A DNA stretch of 64,000 nt from Desmodus rotundus. Its lineage: Eukaryota; Chordata; Mammalia; Chiroptera; Phyllostomidae. The DNA lies in contig NC_071392.1 in NCBI RefSeq assembly GCF_022682495.2, forward strand, positions 108,428,896 through 108,492,895, given 5' to 3'. This document shows, piece after piece, positions 22,690-33,784 of this stretch. The notes below the pieces were generated by a model that saw nothing but the letters and a program-made list of their open reading frames with translations, was not told the origin of the DNA and searched no databases. The first letter of the stretch is position 1, and the number at the start of each line of letters is the position of its first letter. Both the position numbers and the translations under genes were made by a program.

Positions 22690-22945
22690 AAGGAGTTCTT
22701 CTGCGTTTACCAGGGGCCAAGCACAGTGGTGGATGCTTTCTACTAGTTTCTCTTCTCCCTCTCAGCCAGTCATGAGAAGCATAGATTATTGTTCCCTCTT
22801 TACAGAAGAGAAAGCACAGTCTCAATGCTGAAGAAACTCAGCCAAGGTCATTCAATCAGCACATGGCAGAGATGGGGTATAAACAAAGGTCTATTGACTC
22901 CACATCTCTTATTGTTTCTCTTAACCCATCATGTTTCCAAACACA
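22690..22945 (+). repeat. MIR SINE
   Basis: 'accaggggccaagcacagtg', 'ttgttccctctttacagaag' and 'aaggtcattcaatcagcaca' follow the MIR sense order; the 3' block is weaker. Confidence 0.55.
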
Positions 22946-23399
22946 CGATCACCAAGCTAATCACCTGTTTCAGTTCCTGACGAAGGGCTTAGGGAGCCAG
23001 AGGGACATGGGGTGAACTGGGAGGGGGTCATGGAGGAGGTGAGTGATTGCTTCCTCTGCCTTCGCGGAGCATTACTTTCTTGTTCCCCAAATTTGACAAC
23101 TCGTCACGTGCTGCTTTGGGGCACTGCTTGTGTTGGTATCTTAGGTGGTCATTTCTACCTTACAGTGTGAGTCAGTGGTTCAGGTCTTGTCCCTTCTCCC
23201 CAGTGCTGTTGTCAGCACCCAAGGACTTGAGTACAGGTCTTGGGAACCCAAGTCTACTGCTGCCTCCATCGGAGTCAACTCTGCCTGAGGGCCAGAGTCA
23301 GAAGTGACTGGATTCCTGGGAAATAACTGGGGTCATTTTCTGGCCATGAGATACTAGGATAATAAATAGCACTTTGCATCTGTTCTGGAATTCCCTATT
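22946..23399. other. Unassigned noncoding stretch
   Basis: An 86-codon Ser/Pro/Leu-rich frame (23047-23307) has no domain. No repeat is recognised. Confidence 0.4.
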
Positions 23400-23545
23400 A
23401 TTTCGAGATGGTTGGCTTCAACCTTCACTCTGCCACTCACTAATTTACTATGTGATCCTGGACAAATCACTGTTATTTTAGAGGTTTCAATTTCCAGATT
23501 TGTGGGTAATGGATTGGTGTTCGTGTCTATAAGTTTATTTCTAGC
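23400..23545 (-). repeat. MIR SINE, antisense
   Basis: 'ctctgccactcactaattta', 'tgtgatcctggacaaatcac' and 'gtttcaatttccagatttgt' are the reverse-complement MIR core. Confidence 0.65.
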
Positions 23546-24139
23546 AGTAGCCTTGCATTTTTTGAGGTAAATTCCGTGATCTGGGGGCATGCAGAATTAG
23601 AACTCTTCCCGCCCACTCCCTCCTGCAGGTCAGAAGGGTTACATTGTCTACAGAAAAAATTTAAAATGATCATGCAACTAACTAAAAGCCACCTACTTTC
23701 TCAAGTGTAAGTACCGCTAGTGATAAAAATGTATCCCAAATGCGGCACATAGGCCCCTCCCTTTACCCTCTGATGGGTCATCATCTTATTCACACACACA
23801 CAGCTATTGTAGGTACACACCGTCACACTCTGTCTTATAAATGAGTGGGTTGAAGACACAAGGAAGGCAACTGTTAGAACCTAGGGCATGCAGACAGAGC
23901 TAAGGGGTGGCTTTGGATTGTAATCCTTCATCTGGGGCTCTCTCCTCCAAGTTAGTGAAGCAGGGTGCAGCCAAGAGGAGGGCCCCAAGAAGGGATCTGT
24001 AATGGGGTCCAGAGCTCGGGGTGTCCAGGAAATATTAGAAAAATATATATAGGATGTCTTCACCCCCACAGGCCTGAGCCAGGGGGGGATGGGACACATG
24101 GAACAGGGCCATTCAGAGCCGTTTTGGGTAGCAAGAGCT
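23546..24139. other. Unassigned noncoding stretch
   Basis: Possible MIR trace at 23755-23885; otherwise nothing I can name. May include the start of the LTR that follows. Confidence 0.35.
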
Positions 24140-24163
24140 TTGCAGCTAACCCCTGGCACAGTC

Positions 24164-24210
24164 ATTTAACATATCTATAACCTTTAACTGGTTTCATAGA
24201 TATGTTAAAT
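24164..24210. repeat. Perfect 15-bp inverted repeat
   Basis: atttaacatatctat (24164-24178) is the exact reverse complement of atagatatgttaaat (24196-24210), with a 17-nt spacer in which aacc (24179-24182) can also pair with ggtt (24190-24193). It sits at or near the left edge of the LTR. Confidence 0.9.
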
Positions 24211-24494
24211 AGCTGTGGCCATGCTTGAGCCAGGGAGATGGGAGTGACTTCCACCCAAGGTGGGACTGGGAAGCAACTCCCCCTGGTTACAGGGCCTGCG
24301 TGAGAGCTTGGAGATGATTGGCTCCATGCCATGGGGCCACACCTGCCCAGACTTACTGTGGCAGCCCAGTAAAGCTGGAAGAATACGGGGATGCTGGCAG
24401 GTGTAGCTGACTGTAGGAGGAGTTGGAATTGGGGCTGCAAAGGAAGATGGGTGCTGGGATTTAAACCTAGGCGTGGCAGCCATAGAAGGGGGAG

Positions 24495-24805
24495 GACCAC
24501 AAGGTTTGGGGGGAGAAGAGAGTAGACCACACGGCTCCGAAGTAAAATAGGGAGTAGACCATTCGGCTCTGAAGTAAATAGGGGGCCACACGGTTCTGAA
24601 GTAAATGGAGGGAAGCACGAGGTTCTGAGGGAAAAGGAAGAGGGCCATGTGGTTCTGAAGTAAAAAGAGAGAGAACCACGAGGTTCTGAGGAGAAAGGGA
24701 GAGGGCCACGCGGTTCTGAAATGGGGAAAAGGACCACACGGTTCTGAAGGAGAGTAGAGAGGACCATGTGGTTTTGGGGTGCTTCTTTTTGCCACGCGGC
24801 TTAGG
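24495..24805 (+). repeat. Tandem repeat of about 30 bp, 11 units, inside the LTR
   Basis: Unit starts are seen at 24495, 24525, 24557, 24585, 24615, 24644, 24675, 24705, 24732, 24762 and 24791. The shared core is 'gaccacacggttctgaag', followed by a purine-rich linker. Spacing is 27-32 bp. Weaker relatives continue near 24873 and 24906. U3 repeats of this sort often bear transcription-factor sites. The minus strand is open in all three frames across it. Confidence 0.88.
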
Positions 24806-25170
24806 CAGCAGGAGAGACTTTGCCGGGAAGAAAAGGGGAGAAAGGACTCTTGCTGGTGAGCCCTGAGAAGGTGCCGCATGGCTTTGGATTAACTGGAGAT
24901 CGCAGCAGCCACACAGCTGATGGTGCCGGGAGCCTGAATCACAGACTTCTACTTCCTTTCCTGAGACATGGTACCCCGGACTGGGCACAGGGAGAGGGAA
25001 GGACTGTGCATCTGTGGGTATTCTAGAGGACTTTAGTATCTTATTGAAGACATTAAGCCATTACTCCAAGTCTGTGTAACTTTTAAATAAATAATTCCTT
25101 TCCTTTTCACCAGTCTCTGGCATTGAGAGACGTCATTCCTCTGGCGGCGGGCATTTCGAACCTGGCAGGT

Positions 25171-25459
25171 GGGCGTGGGGGGGGGACCTCCAGAGACAGA
25201 AAGGGGGAATCCTTTCTGTAATAATTTATCGTGAACCACCCCCCCTTGCTCTGTAACATTAGGATGCGTTGATCATTCCTACTAATGACAATGACCTTGC
25301 CAGGACAGGCAGAGGAAAATTTCCTGACCCAGAGGAAAGCATTTCCTGGCTCTTTCAGTAGAAAAGTCTACCCTGGTTTTATAATTTTAAAAAGGCCCCT
25401 GAGCCTCGTGTCAGTTCAGACTCACTCAGTATCACCAGTTAGACAGTATCAAATACTTA
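25171..25459. other. Unassigned, possibly LTR-flanking leader
   Basis: Starts with a run of G at about 25178-25185 and 'acctccagagacagaaag', which may still belong to the retroviral insertion. No coding remnant is seen. Confidence 0.3.
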
Positions 25460-25660
25460 CCTGGGCTTCAGACAGAAGAGACCTGGGCTCAGAGTCCTAA
25501 CCTGGCAAACGCCCATCACGTAACCCTGGGCAACTGATGGGAAATGAGGATAGAACAGCATTGCTTGAAATGTCGTTGTAAAGAGTGGATAGATAATTTT
25601 CATTAAATCTCTAGTTCAGTGCCTGGCCTGCAATAACAAATGTTAATTTTCTGTTTCTGA
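25460..25660 (-). repeat. MIR SINE, antisense
   Basis: 'gagacctgggctcagagtcc', 'cacgtaaccctgggcaactg' and 'agttcagtgcctggcctgca' follow reverse-complement MIR order. Confidence 0.6.
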
Positions 25661-28600
25661 TGCTATGATTAACATGAATGGCCAGCCCAGTCCAAGGATT
25701 CAAGTACGGGGAGGGTGAAGGGTCTCTCTTGCCCCAGGGGTCAGAGAGTGGGAGAGCTCTGGAGGGCCTTGGCCTCAGCTGTCCTGTGCCTCCAATTCAA
25801 CCTACATGGGTAACCCGGTGTGTGGATACACGCTGTGCTGAGGCTGCAGAGAGTGAGAGCTGGGAACACGACTTTGGAGGCCAGCTACAATTTTAGCTCC
25901 AGCTTGGAATTTCCTGGTTTTGGGGGGTCTGGAGTCCGAACCTTCTCTGGTGCTGGTGCTGCTTCTGCTTTTGCTGCCAGAACCCGGCGGTAGACACAGT
26001 TATTTCCACCCGACCGCCCAGGGTGAGGCAGGGCCCTCCTCCTGAGCCTTCTAGAACTGTGGTGCTGGCCGGGGCCTCCTGAGCAAGTTCCAGCAGCTCC
26101 TTCCTGTGCAAATGCATGTGGGCTCACACAATCACATTGCTCAGCCAGGCCTGGGTGGAGAACTCTTTGTCTCTGCCTGGGGAGGAGAAGGCAGGGTTCA
26201 CAGCCTTCCTAATGAAAGGTTAATTATTTGCCCCTGGATCCTGAAATTGCAGTTAAACAAAGTGTGGCTTCCACATACCTGGATTCGTACCTCAGTGGAA
26301 AGGCCTCATGGCTCCTAGGTGACTTATGATCTTGAGGTTGCAAGAAATAGAATCCATATCAGGCTAATAGAAGCAAATTAAACATTTTGTCTTGAGGAAT
26401 GCAGTGAATAGTTCAGAAACGTGAAGCAAAAACTGACTGCTGGGCTTCGAGAAGGGTGGCAGCCGGGAGGGAGTCTCCATGTCAGGAACTCATGGAACGT
26501 CTCAGAAAGTGCCTCTAAAAATATTCAGTTCCAATGCTGTACGATTTTTTATACTTGGCTCAGGATTCCATTTCCCTCAAAGAGGTTGTCCGGTGGGGCA
26601 GAGCGAAGAAGTGACAGCCCCCTCGACATTTCGTGCCTTGAATATTTGATTGGGTATTGTTCTTCTGATGATCAAACTCTTGGAACTAACTCAGAGTAAT
26701 CCAAGTCATAAGCAATGAATATATACAGCAGATAACACCGAATCAATTTACAGAGTCCCCTCTACCTTTCAGGTGAACAGGTTACTTCTGTTTATTATCA
26801 AGAATCTCTTCCTCTACTTCCTTCCTCTTGGTGCCAAAATGCAATGAAAACTGAGTCAGGCAAAGAAAACTTAGTCAAGTTCAGTGAACTTGAGAGTGGG
26901 TGATCTTAAAGGGTAATTGTATCTAGTCTGGGGAATAATTTGGGCTGTCTTCTTTGTTCCATTTTTTTCTACGCTCCCTTCCTGTTACTCCTCACTGCTG
27001 TCTCATGTCTATCTCCTTGGCAGACATGATACCAGCTGCGTGTCTGAATTTCTAGTCCGGAGGGCTCAGTAAGGCTTCCCCCAAGAGACTCAAAGTTTAT
27101 TACTTTAACCCTAAAAGAGTCGTTCTGCCTCTCCCTAATGTTTTCTTGAACACAGTTATTCTTTCCACAGCTAATGTTATGCACAGAGACAGCTGCTTGG
27201 TTGTTGGAAGCCTTGGAGGAGGGTTGTAGAAACTACTTGTAGTCAATATTTTGGTGAAAGAGAGTGAAAGACAATATAGCATAGCAACAAAAGGAAAGTT
27301 TATTATTGTTACACTATTTCGCTGAGTTGTCTTAGTAAACCACACCCCTATCCTATCCTATGTCAAAACAAAAATAAAACACAATGGAAAGACCCCTTAC
27401 CAGACCAGGACCCTTAAACACAGGTCAAATGCAACAATTAAGAATGGGTGTTCTTCCAAAGGCATGAGAGATACTCTTCCGGGCGAGTGTGTGTATTTTG
27501 AAATTGTACTTGGGTGTATGATCCATTTGGGTCCTCACGTACCACAGCCTGCAGGATTTTTCTTATTTGAATCAGACTGAGACTGTTTCAAGAACTGCAA
27601 AACTATTAAAGACACACTGATAATATGTAAAAGAGACATTTGCACAGGTTGCGAAGTTAAACATGTAACATAAGGCCTTAGGCTGTGCCTGGCTCTGTGT
27701 GATGCCAGGGTAGTAGGTATTTCCAAATATGGACAGATTATGTGACACTTTAAATCATGTGGAATTAAATAGCACCCTTCTGTAATTCAGAGTTCAGACT
27801 TCCAGCCATCCCACACCTCTGGATGAGTACACAGGTAAATAATTTATGAAATAGGTGAACAAATAGATGGATATAGATAGAAGGATGTTAAGCATGGAAG
27901 TGTCCACAATCAGTAGTGGGGTTGCCAGCTCTAGCGGGGCTGTGTATCTGTATATAATGAAGAAATGGACAAAGAATTGGAAGGCCAGTTATGAGACCCT
28001 TGTAGAAGACAACTATGTCCAAGGAAGGAATTCATCTCCTTAGAGAATTCTCAAGAGGTGAACTTGAGGAAGACAGTAGTGGCTGCTTCAATTTCTGACC
28101 TGTTGGACTTAATGTTCTGTTCTGTCATCTGAGGTCTAAGGCAATGGGTCCCAGTCATCAAGTCACCAGTTCAAGGAGGACTTTTTGTGCTATAATATAG
28201 GAGGATTGGAAATAAGTATATCTTACTCAGGTCTCAGAGGACTTCACCGAGTATTAGGATGTCTTATGCTGAGGAGACACAAACCCACCTGTATTAGTCA
28301 TCTGAGGAGGGACAGTGGCAGGTCGAATCCTCAGTCCTTTGTGGAAATGCACCATCCTAACTTCTCACGTATGAGGCCCGGGGCACATCGAACAGTTCCA
28401 GAGGAATAACTTAAAGATGAGATAGTCAAGTTTCCTCGAGTACAAGGAAAAGTAGTTAATGATGTAAATAACCATGAAGGCAAACCTTTGGGGGGACAAT
28501 AAAACAGTTCTTTGATGAGAGCCCCATAATTGTTCTGAAGAGAATCAGCTGCTATTAATTTATCAGAAATGTTATTCTTCACAAAATGGTGGCAGCAAGA

Positions 28601-28978
28601 ATAACTCTGCAGTTATATCCTTGGAAGTCTCTGTGAATGGTTGGTAAAACAAATAAAACAAAATAGCTTCCTGGTCCCCATGCACAGGGCACAGAAAGCT
28701 CAGTCAGTATCGATATAAGTTTGATGGAAGCACCATAGCTAAAGGGAATAATTGAAATAACTGTAGAGGTTAAACCAAGAGTATAATGGAGAAGAAAGTG
28801 GGGGACTTAAAAAAAAAGAAAAAAAGCAAAATTGAGCAAAAATGCAAAATTGTTCTTGGAACATTTGAGGAAGAGTGGAATTGAAGGAACTAAATGGCTA
28901 GCAGCGAGTGAATCAGAAACATAGCCATGTGGAGAAAATGGGGCAAAGATCTGCTTCTGTGGAGAGCTAGTGTCTGGG
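25661..28978. other. Large unassigned stretch
   Basis: 3.3 kb with no repeat I can name confidently and no frame over 92 codons. 25880-26110 is GC-rich with opposed frames of 74-80 codons on the minus strand. 26340-26960 and 27180-28900 have the texture of very old ERV or LTR sequence (many short AG-rich phrases), but no family is recognised. Confidence 0.35.
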
Positions 28979-29166
28979 GTTTGGTTACAACCCTCGTTTC
29001 GAGGTGGGGAGCCAAGAACGAGGCATAGAGGGATGGGAACCTAAGTTCATGGGTAACAGCTCCAAAAGAATTGGATGTTGGGTATATTTTCATACAGGAG
29101 TGTGTTTGGTTCTGGTGTGTTCAAGTGTTAAATTACCACTGATGAGTTCTGAATCTTCTGTGTGTG
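28979..29166 (+). repeat. Direct repeat, copy A
   Basis: Shares ordered blocks with 30292-30484: 'ttggttacaaccctc', 'gggaacct', 'atgggt', 'caaaagaat', 'ttctggtgtg' and an 18-bp identical end 'gttctgaatcttctgtgt'. The remainder is diverged. Family unknown. Confidence 0.65.
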
Positions 29167-30291
29167 GGTGATGGAGACTACCATCTTGGCTCTCTTCTTT
29201 AACTCCAAGTGGCCAGTGAACTACTGAAGGATGACTTCAGGTCACAGCCTGGCTGAGTAAAGAATCTGGGCTGACACAGAAGAAGCTGCCTTCATTGATA
29301 CACTGTTTGGTTTGGCAATTAGTAATATAAAAGATTGACTTGCCTCATTCTAGTCACCATGTATTTACTTACTGATGAGGGAGCATGCATTATTTTGTAG
29401 GTTTCCAAAGACAGGCTTTTCTGTAGTGTCCTGTTGCATTTTTGTACTTTTAAGAAATGGTTTTTTCATAGCCATGGGCTTAGTAGAGTAGATAGATGTC
29501 CAATATAACTTGGCTTAAGCTCTGGATCTGGTGAATGATGTTCCTCCTTTCCCAACTACCTCGTGGTTTGCAAATGAGACAGGTATGTATGGACCGGAAG
29601 AGGAGATGTTTGACAACTTGAAAGAAATTGAACAAAGAAGGTATTTCTGCACAGTAAAGACCTCACAAAGTCCAGTGGAGTGGCTTCTCTGGCCTAAACA
29701 ATGTAATATATTTGTTCAGAGATGGTCCCATGACCATCACTTCACCTTCCTGAGAAAGAGAAGATGATTGGAGAGGCATTTCAAGAGTACTGGATATTTA
29801 AGAAAGCAAGATCCAAAGTTTTATTCAAAGAGGTTTTATCCCTCAAGGCCCATCCAATAGATCCGTAGGAATTATCTGAAGGGAAGTACAGGGGTAGATT
29901 ATGACATGATTGATTAACATTGTCTGGAATAAATGTGAAAATGAGAAGTTGCATGTGTCTTGCTACCAGAGTGCTTGGGTTACCGTGGCCCATAGGTTTC
30001 ACTGAATCTGATAACCACTCTGAAGACCTTCAACCCTCAGGAAAAAATTTTTTTTAAGAAAATAAAGGAAAGGAAAGACAAGAGAAGACAGTAATAGGTA
30101 CTGAGAACATATCACGTTGTGGTCATAGGAGAAAGTGTGTTGAATCATCTCTTTAATAAGACAAAGGGTAGATTTCTTCATTTCAAAAATTGCAAAAGGG
30201 GAGTTGAGGGCTGAGAGAGAAGAAGGAGATGGAATAATAATCGTGTAGAAAATAATGGCTTGGTTGTAAGGATAACTGCGATGCAACTTGT
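29167..30291. other. Unassigned sequence between the two direct-repeat copies
   Basis: A 78-codon frame at 29531-29767 and a 95-codon minus frame at 29999-30286 lack known domains. If the flanking repeats are LTRs, this would be decayed internal sequence, but I see no reverse transcriptase or gag motif. Confidence 0.3.
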
Positions 30292-30484
30292 CTTGGCTAC
30301 AAGCCCTCCTCTGTCATTCAGGAGTAGGGGTAGAATTGGGTCAGAGTGTTGGGAACCTCAGTGTATGGGTGGCAGCTGCAAAAGAATGGGGTGATACGCA
30401 TCTTTCAGTGCAGTGGAGCGCTTGTTTCTGGTGTGAGAGTGTTAGGTCATTGGATGGGGTAAGGTTCTGAATCTTCTGTGTATA
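30292..30484 (+). repeat. Direct repeat, copy B
   Basis: Same orientation and block order as copy A about 1.3 kb upstream, including the identical 18-bp end 'gttctgaatcttctgtgt'. Confidence 0.65.
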
Positions 30485-30794
30485 CATTGTTGGGGGGCAG
30501 GCTCCCCTGATGCCAATAAAGCAAGAATCTTGAACTCCCAAAAATATTCTTTGAGAAAAGTTTCAAATAAAAACATGCTTGGCAATATGTGTACATATCA
30601 ATATATGAAAGCTCTTGGAGTCCTAAGTTCTAGGTAGTAAAAATTCTTGGTTAACCTTTTCCCCCAAAGAATTTCACTAAGGAACTCTTCTGCTCAGAGA
30701 ACTATGGAATGCGTGTTCTATAGAAGATTTCCCCTGGAATTTTGGCCTAAGTGAATGCCACCATGATAAGAAGAATAAAATTATGTTGTCACAC

Positions 30795-31130
30795 TATGCT
30801 GTCTTAGTCCATTGAAACTGTTCTGTTGTTTGTAACAACAGAATTTTTTTTCTTAAAAGTTTGAAGGCTGGACGTTGAAGGTCAGGGTGCCAGAATGGCT
30901 GGGTTCTGGTAAACACACTCCTCCCCCCAGATACAGACTTCTTGCTGTGTCCTCAGCTGGTGGAAGGGCCTATGGAGCTCTGTGGAGCATCTTCTATAAG
31001 AGCACTAATCCCAGTCATGAGGGGTCCACCCTAAGCACCTTTCAGAGACCCCTCCTCATGCCATCACATTGGGCATTAGGACCTTAGCATGTGAGTTCTG
31101 AGACAGACAAACATTCAGACCATAGATATG
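30795..31130 (+). repeat. Ancient mammal-wide interspersed repeat (family not named)
   Basis: Begins 'tgtcttagtccattgaaact', continues with 'tttgaaggctgg', 'ttcttgctgtgtcctcagct' and 'ataagagcactaatcccagt', and ends 'acaaacattcagaccatag'. This block order is a very common old repeat in placental mammals; I do not recall its library name with certainty. Confidence 0.6.
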
Positions 31131-31329
31131 CCTACTGATTCTATGCCTGTGGGACAGATGCTGGCTACTTAGAATATCTGATGCTCAGTGGAGAGTAAGG
31201 ACAAATGTCTTGCTGGCTCATCACCTCTGTATTGGGAAGAGTTTTTCACTTTTCAAACAAAGCTGGATGTTTTATTCACACGCCCAGAATCGCCTTAGGG
31301 TGTTCATCTGCTCTTTGCCCTCCTGGTTC

Positions 31330-31750
31330 GGGCCCTGCTTAGTATCAGCCCCAGGGAGGGACAGAGTGAAGACACACGGGGTCAGAAGAAGGTGGACCCC
31401 GCCCCACGGGTGCGGATGGATCCTTGACGCTAAGAAGCACCCACCAGCTTTTTATCACAGAGCCATTTCTGCGGGTTAATGAAGACGTAAACGCCCAGCC
31501 TCAGCCACACTATGTAAAAGAACTACTTATTGCCTGTTCCGTCTCACTGACTTTTATGGTGATACTTAAACCAAAATGGTGAACTATTACACTTCATAGC
31601 CTGCAAATAAAAGCAGGATGTTAGAAAGTGGGGGCCATAACCCCTGATCAGGCTGAAATGGCTTGTCATCTTGAGACGACTTTGTTCGGCTCCTCGGGGC
31701 CAAGGCCCGGGGCACCGGGGCACCGTGTCACAGATAGACGATGCATCCGT
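31330..31750. promoter_or_regulatory. Two small CpG-dense patches
   Basis: By hand count, 9 CpGs lie in about 170 bp (31329-31492) and 8 in about 75 bp (31676-31749); the second is GC-rich ('caccggggcaccgtgtca'). No exon or repeat is recognised. They may be orphan CpG elements or parts of a GC-rich old insertion. Confidence 0.3.
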
Positions 31751-32111
31751 GGGACATGAGCATCCCTCAGTAAGGCACAAAGCAGTGCTACATCAAAGAT
31801 GGCCGTGAGAGGGGGTGGGGATGTGAAACAGAGAAGCAAGTCATGCTCCACTTTTGCAACGCAGTGCACGTGGAATCCTGCTCTCTGAGCCTTGCAGGAG
31901 AGACCTCTGCCCAGAGCCCGGCTTTCCTCACACTCTGCTCAGAATATGTTCGTGTCCATGGGTAGAAGCCAGGGGGCTACTCGGGGGCTCAGCCATAGGC
32001 CCAGGATGTGCATCAGAGATAATGCAACTCACACTGGTGCCTAAAAGTAGTGTATTCTCTTATCATTTTATCCATTTATTTTAGTTTATATTTTAGGATG
32101 CTGTACGTAGT
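31751..32111. other. Unassigned noncoding stretch
   Basis: No recognised repeat; ends in AT-rich sequence where the next SINE inserted. Confidence 0.4.
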
Positions 32112-32316
32112 TTAAAGATTTTATTTATTTATTTTTAGAGAGAGGGGAAGGGAGGGAGAAAGAGGGAGAGAAACATCAATTTGTGTTTGCCCCTCTTGTG
32201 CCTCCTACTGGGGATCTGGCCCACAACCCAGGCATGTGCTCTGACTGGGAATGGAACCAGCAAGCCTTTGGCTCGCAGGCCAGCACTCAATCCACTGAGC
32301 TATACCAACCAGGGTG
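32112..32316 (-). mobile_element. Ves SINE, antisense
   Basis: Runs from 'aaagattttatttatttatt' through 'tctgactgggaatggaacca' (B-box region, one substitution) to 'gctataccaaccagggt'. No clear TSD is seen. It holds a CTCF-like core at 32198-32211 (13/14 on the minus strand). Confidence 0.92.
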
Positions 32317-32384
32317 GGTTTTCTGTTTGTTTGCTTAAGTGAAAGTTACATTAGCATCAAGTAAAAATTCAAATAGTAGTTGTC

Positions 32385-32699
32385 TTAGCTTGGGTTCTCC
32401 CCAAAGCAGACACTGAAAGAAGGATTCAGATGCAAGTGGTTTATTTGGGAGGTGATTCCAGGAAGCATGGTGAGGAAGTGGGAAGTAAGACAGAGAAGGG
32501 GAGAATGCCAGTAAAGGAGGCATGAGTGAGTGAAGCACAGTGGTAGGCAACTGGGGCGCAGTCCCAGGGGGACCCTGAGTGTGAAGAATATGCCCCAGAG
32601 AGGTCAGAGTATTTATCCATCACTGTCTCCCTCTTTAGCTGAGGTCCACTCCCTTCTAACCTGGCCAAAGCCAGCAGAGCAACAAAAAGCCTGGGAAAA
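32385..32699. repeat. Possible old interspersed repeat
   Basis: 'gatgcaagtggtttatttgg', 'gaagtgggaagtaagacaga' and 'gctgaggtccactcccttct' recall an old mammalian repeat with the same phrase order, but I cannot name it. Confidence 0.35.
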
Positions 32700-32785
32700 A
32701 GTGAGAGAGACACAGAGACAGAGAAACAGACACTGACATAGACAGAGACCGAGAGATGGAGACAGAGACAGAGACAGAGAGAAGG
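32700..32785. repeat. (GACAGA)n polypurine tract
   Basis: Imperfect gagaca/gacaga units over about 85 bp. Opens a minus-strand Ser/Leu/Cys-rich low-complexity frame that is not a gene. Confidence 0.8.
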
Positions 32786-32999
32786 CTTGAGGTCCTTGAG
32801 GTTGAAAGCCAAAGTCATGTGTATGGGAACTACAGACAAAGCTGTAGGTAATCTTTATGGGTGGGCTGAGGCAGGCCAGAAACTACCTCTGCTATGGTAC
32901 TAAATAATAAAGTAAGGAAATGTATTAATAAAAAGACTCTTCTTTCTTCTTGGTGAATAGACCCAATTCCTATTTCCCCAGTATGAACTATCTAGAACA

Positions 33000-33290
33000 G
33001 TTTCTAGTGTGTCTTTTTTGGGCAATGTTGTATGTGAGTGTGTGTTAGATATATGTAGTATGTATGTTCTGTATGTATTACGTATTCCTACAACATTATT
33101 TTCAAACGACTACATAAATACCTACCTCATTTTTCTGATGGTTATATAGTATTCCATAGAAAAGATATACCATAAATTTTTGTGGTCTATTTTAGTAACA
33201 AACTATAGAAATGATCCCTGAAAGTATAGTCTTGTGTGGTCTATTTTAATAAGCCAAAATGTGTGTAATAAAATATAATTTAACATGTTT
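33000..33290. repeat. Possible old L1-derived AT-rich segment
   Basis: 'gttatatagtattccataga' then 'aagatataccataaattttt' resembles the 'atagtattccattgtatgga' phrase of old L1M sequence. Diverged. Confidence 0.3.
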
Positions 33291-33364
33291 ATACTTACAG
33301 ATTTTTCAACTACATGGCAGGTCAGAGCTCAGTCCTGCAATTAGCTAGATTGAGCTGCTCTTGT

Positions 33365-33540
33365 CCAAAGCTGCTCTTTGCCGTGTGACCCCAAATAAGT
33401 CACAAAGTTCTCTGAGCTTTATTTTTATCTGGGGAGTCCAAAGACGCAGAGTACCTAACAAAAAGTTTTGTGGAGAAGATCAGACTGGCTCAGCATATCA
33501 GAAATGCTCAGTAAACATTAGCTGTTAGTATTATATTACC
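33365..33540 (-). repeat. MIR SINE, antisense
   Basis: 'ccgtgtgaccccaaataagt', 'ttctctgagctttattttta' and 'gaaatgctcagtaaacatta' then 'gctgttagta' are consecutive reverse-complement MIR blocks. Confidence 0.7.
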
Positions 33541-33784
33541 AAAACAGAAAAAAGTCATTTGTCAGGCCATGTGTGTGTTAAAGAAAATAAGAAAAGAAAC
33601 CAGTCATCATGACCACGAAAGCTGGGCTTGAGTTTTAAGAAGTATCTGACTGTGTGCTCTTTCTATGGTCAAAGAGTGTTGAATAATGTACTGTCAACAG
33701 TACTGGGTGCTTTGAGATGCTTTATCTCCGTTAATTCAGGAACTGTTGGCTGTCTTTAGTTCCTTCTCTCCGTATACTTGTGAT

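Larger units (their letters stand above)
24140..25170 (+). mobile_element. Endogenous-retrovirus-type LTR (probably solo)
   Basis: The right part has LTR features in order: a tandem-repeat-bearing U3-like region, an AATAAA signal at 25086-25091, a U5-like stretch ('cagtctctggcattgagaga') and a gamma-ERV-like end ('gcatttcgaacctggca') near 25168. No convincing primer-binding site or gag/pol/env follows, so it is probably a solo LTR. The left boundary is uncertain (24140-24203). Class I affiliation is inference from the U5 wording. Confidence 0.55.

Noticed and set aside
24140..25170. Full endogenous provirus
   Set aside because: No second LTR and no gag, pol or env remnant could be seen on either side; treated as a solo LTR.
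32700..32785. Possible CRISPR-like or regular repeat array
   Set aside because: It is a simple GACAGA polypurine microsatellite with no spacers. The tandem array at 24.5 kb likewise has no unique spacers and lies in an LTR.
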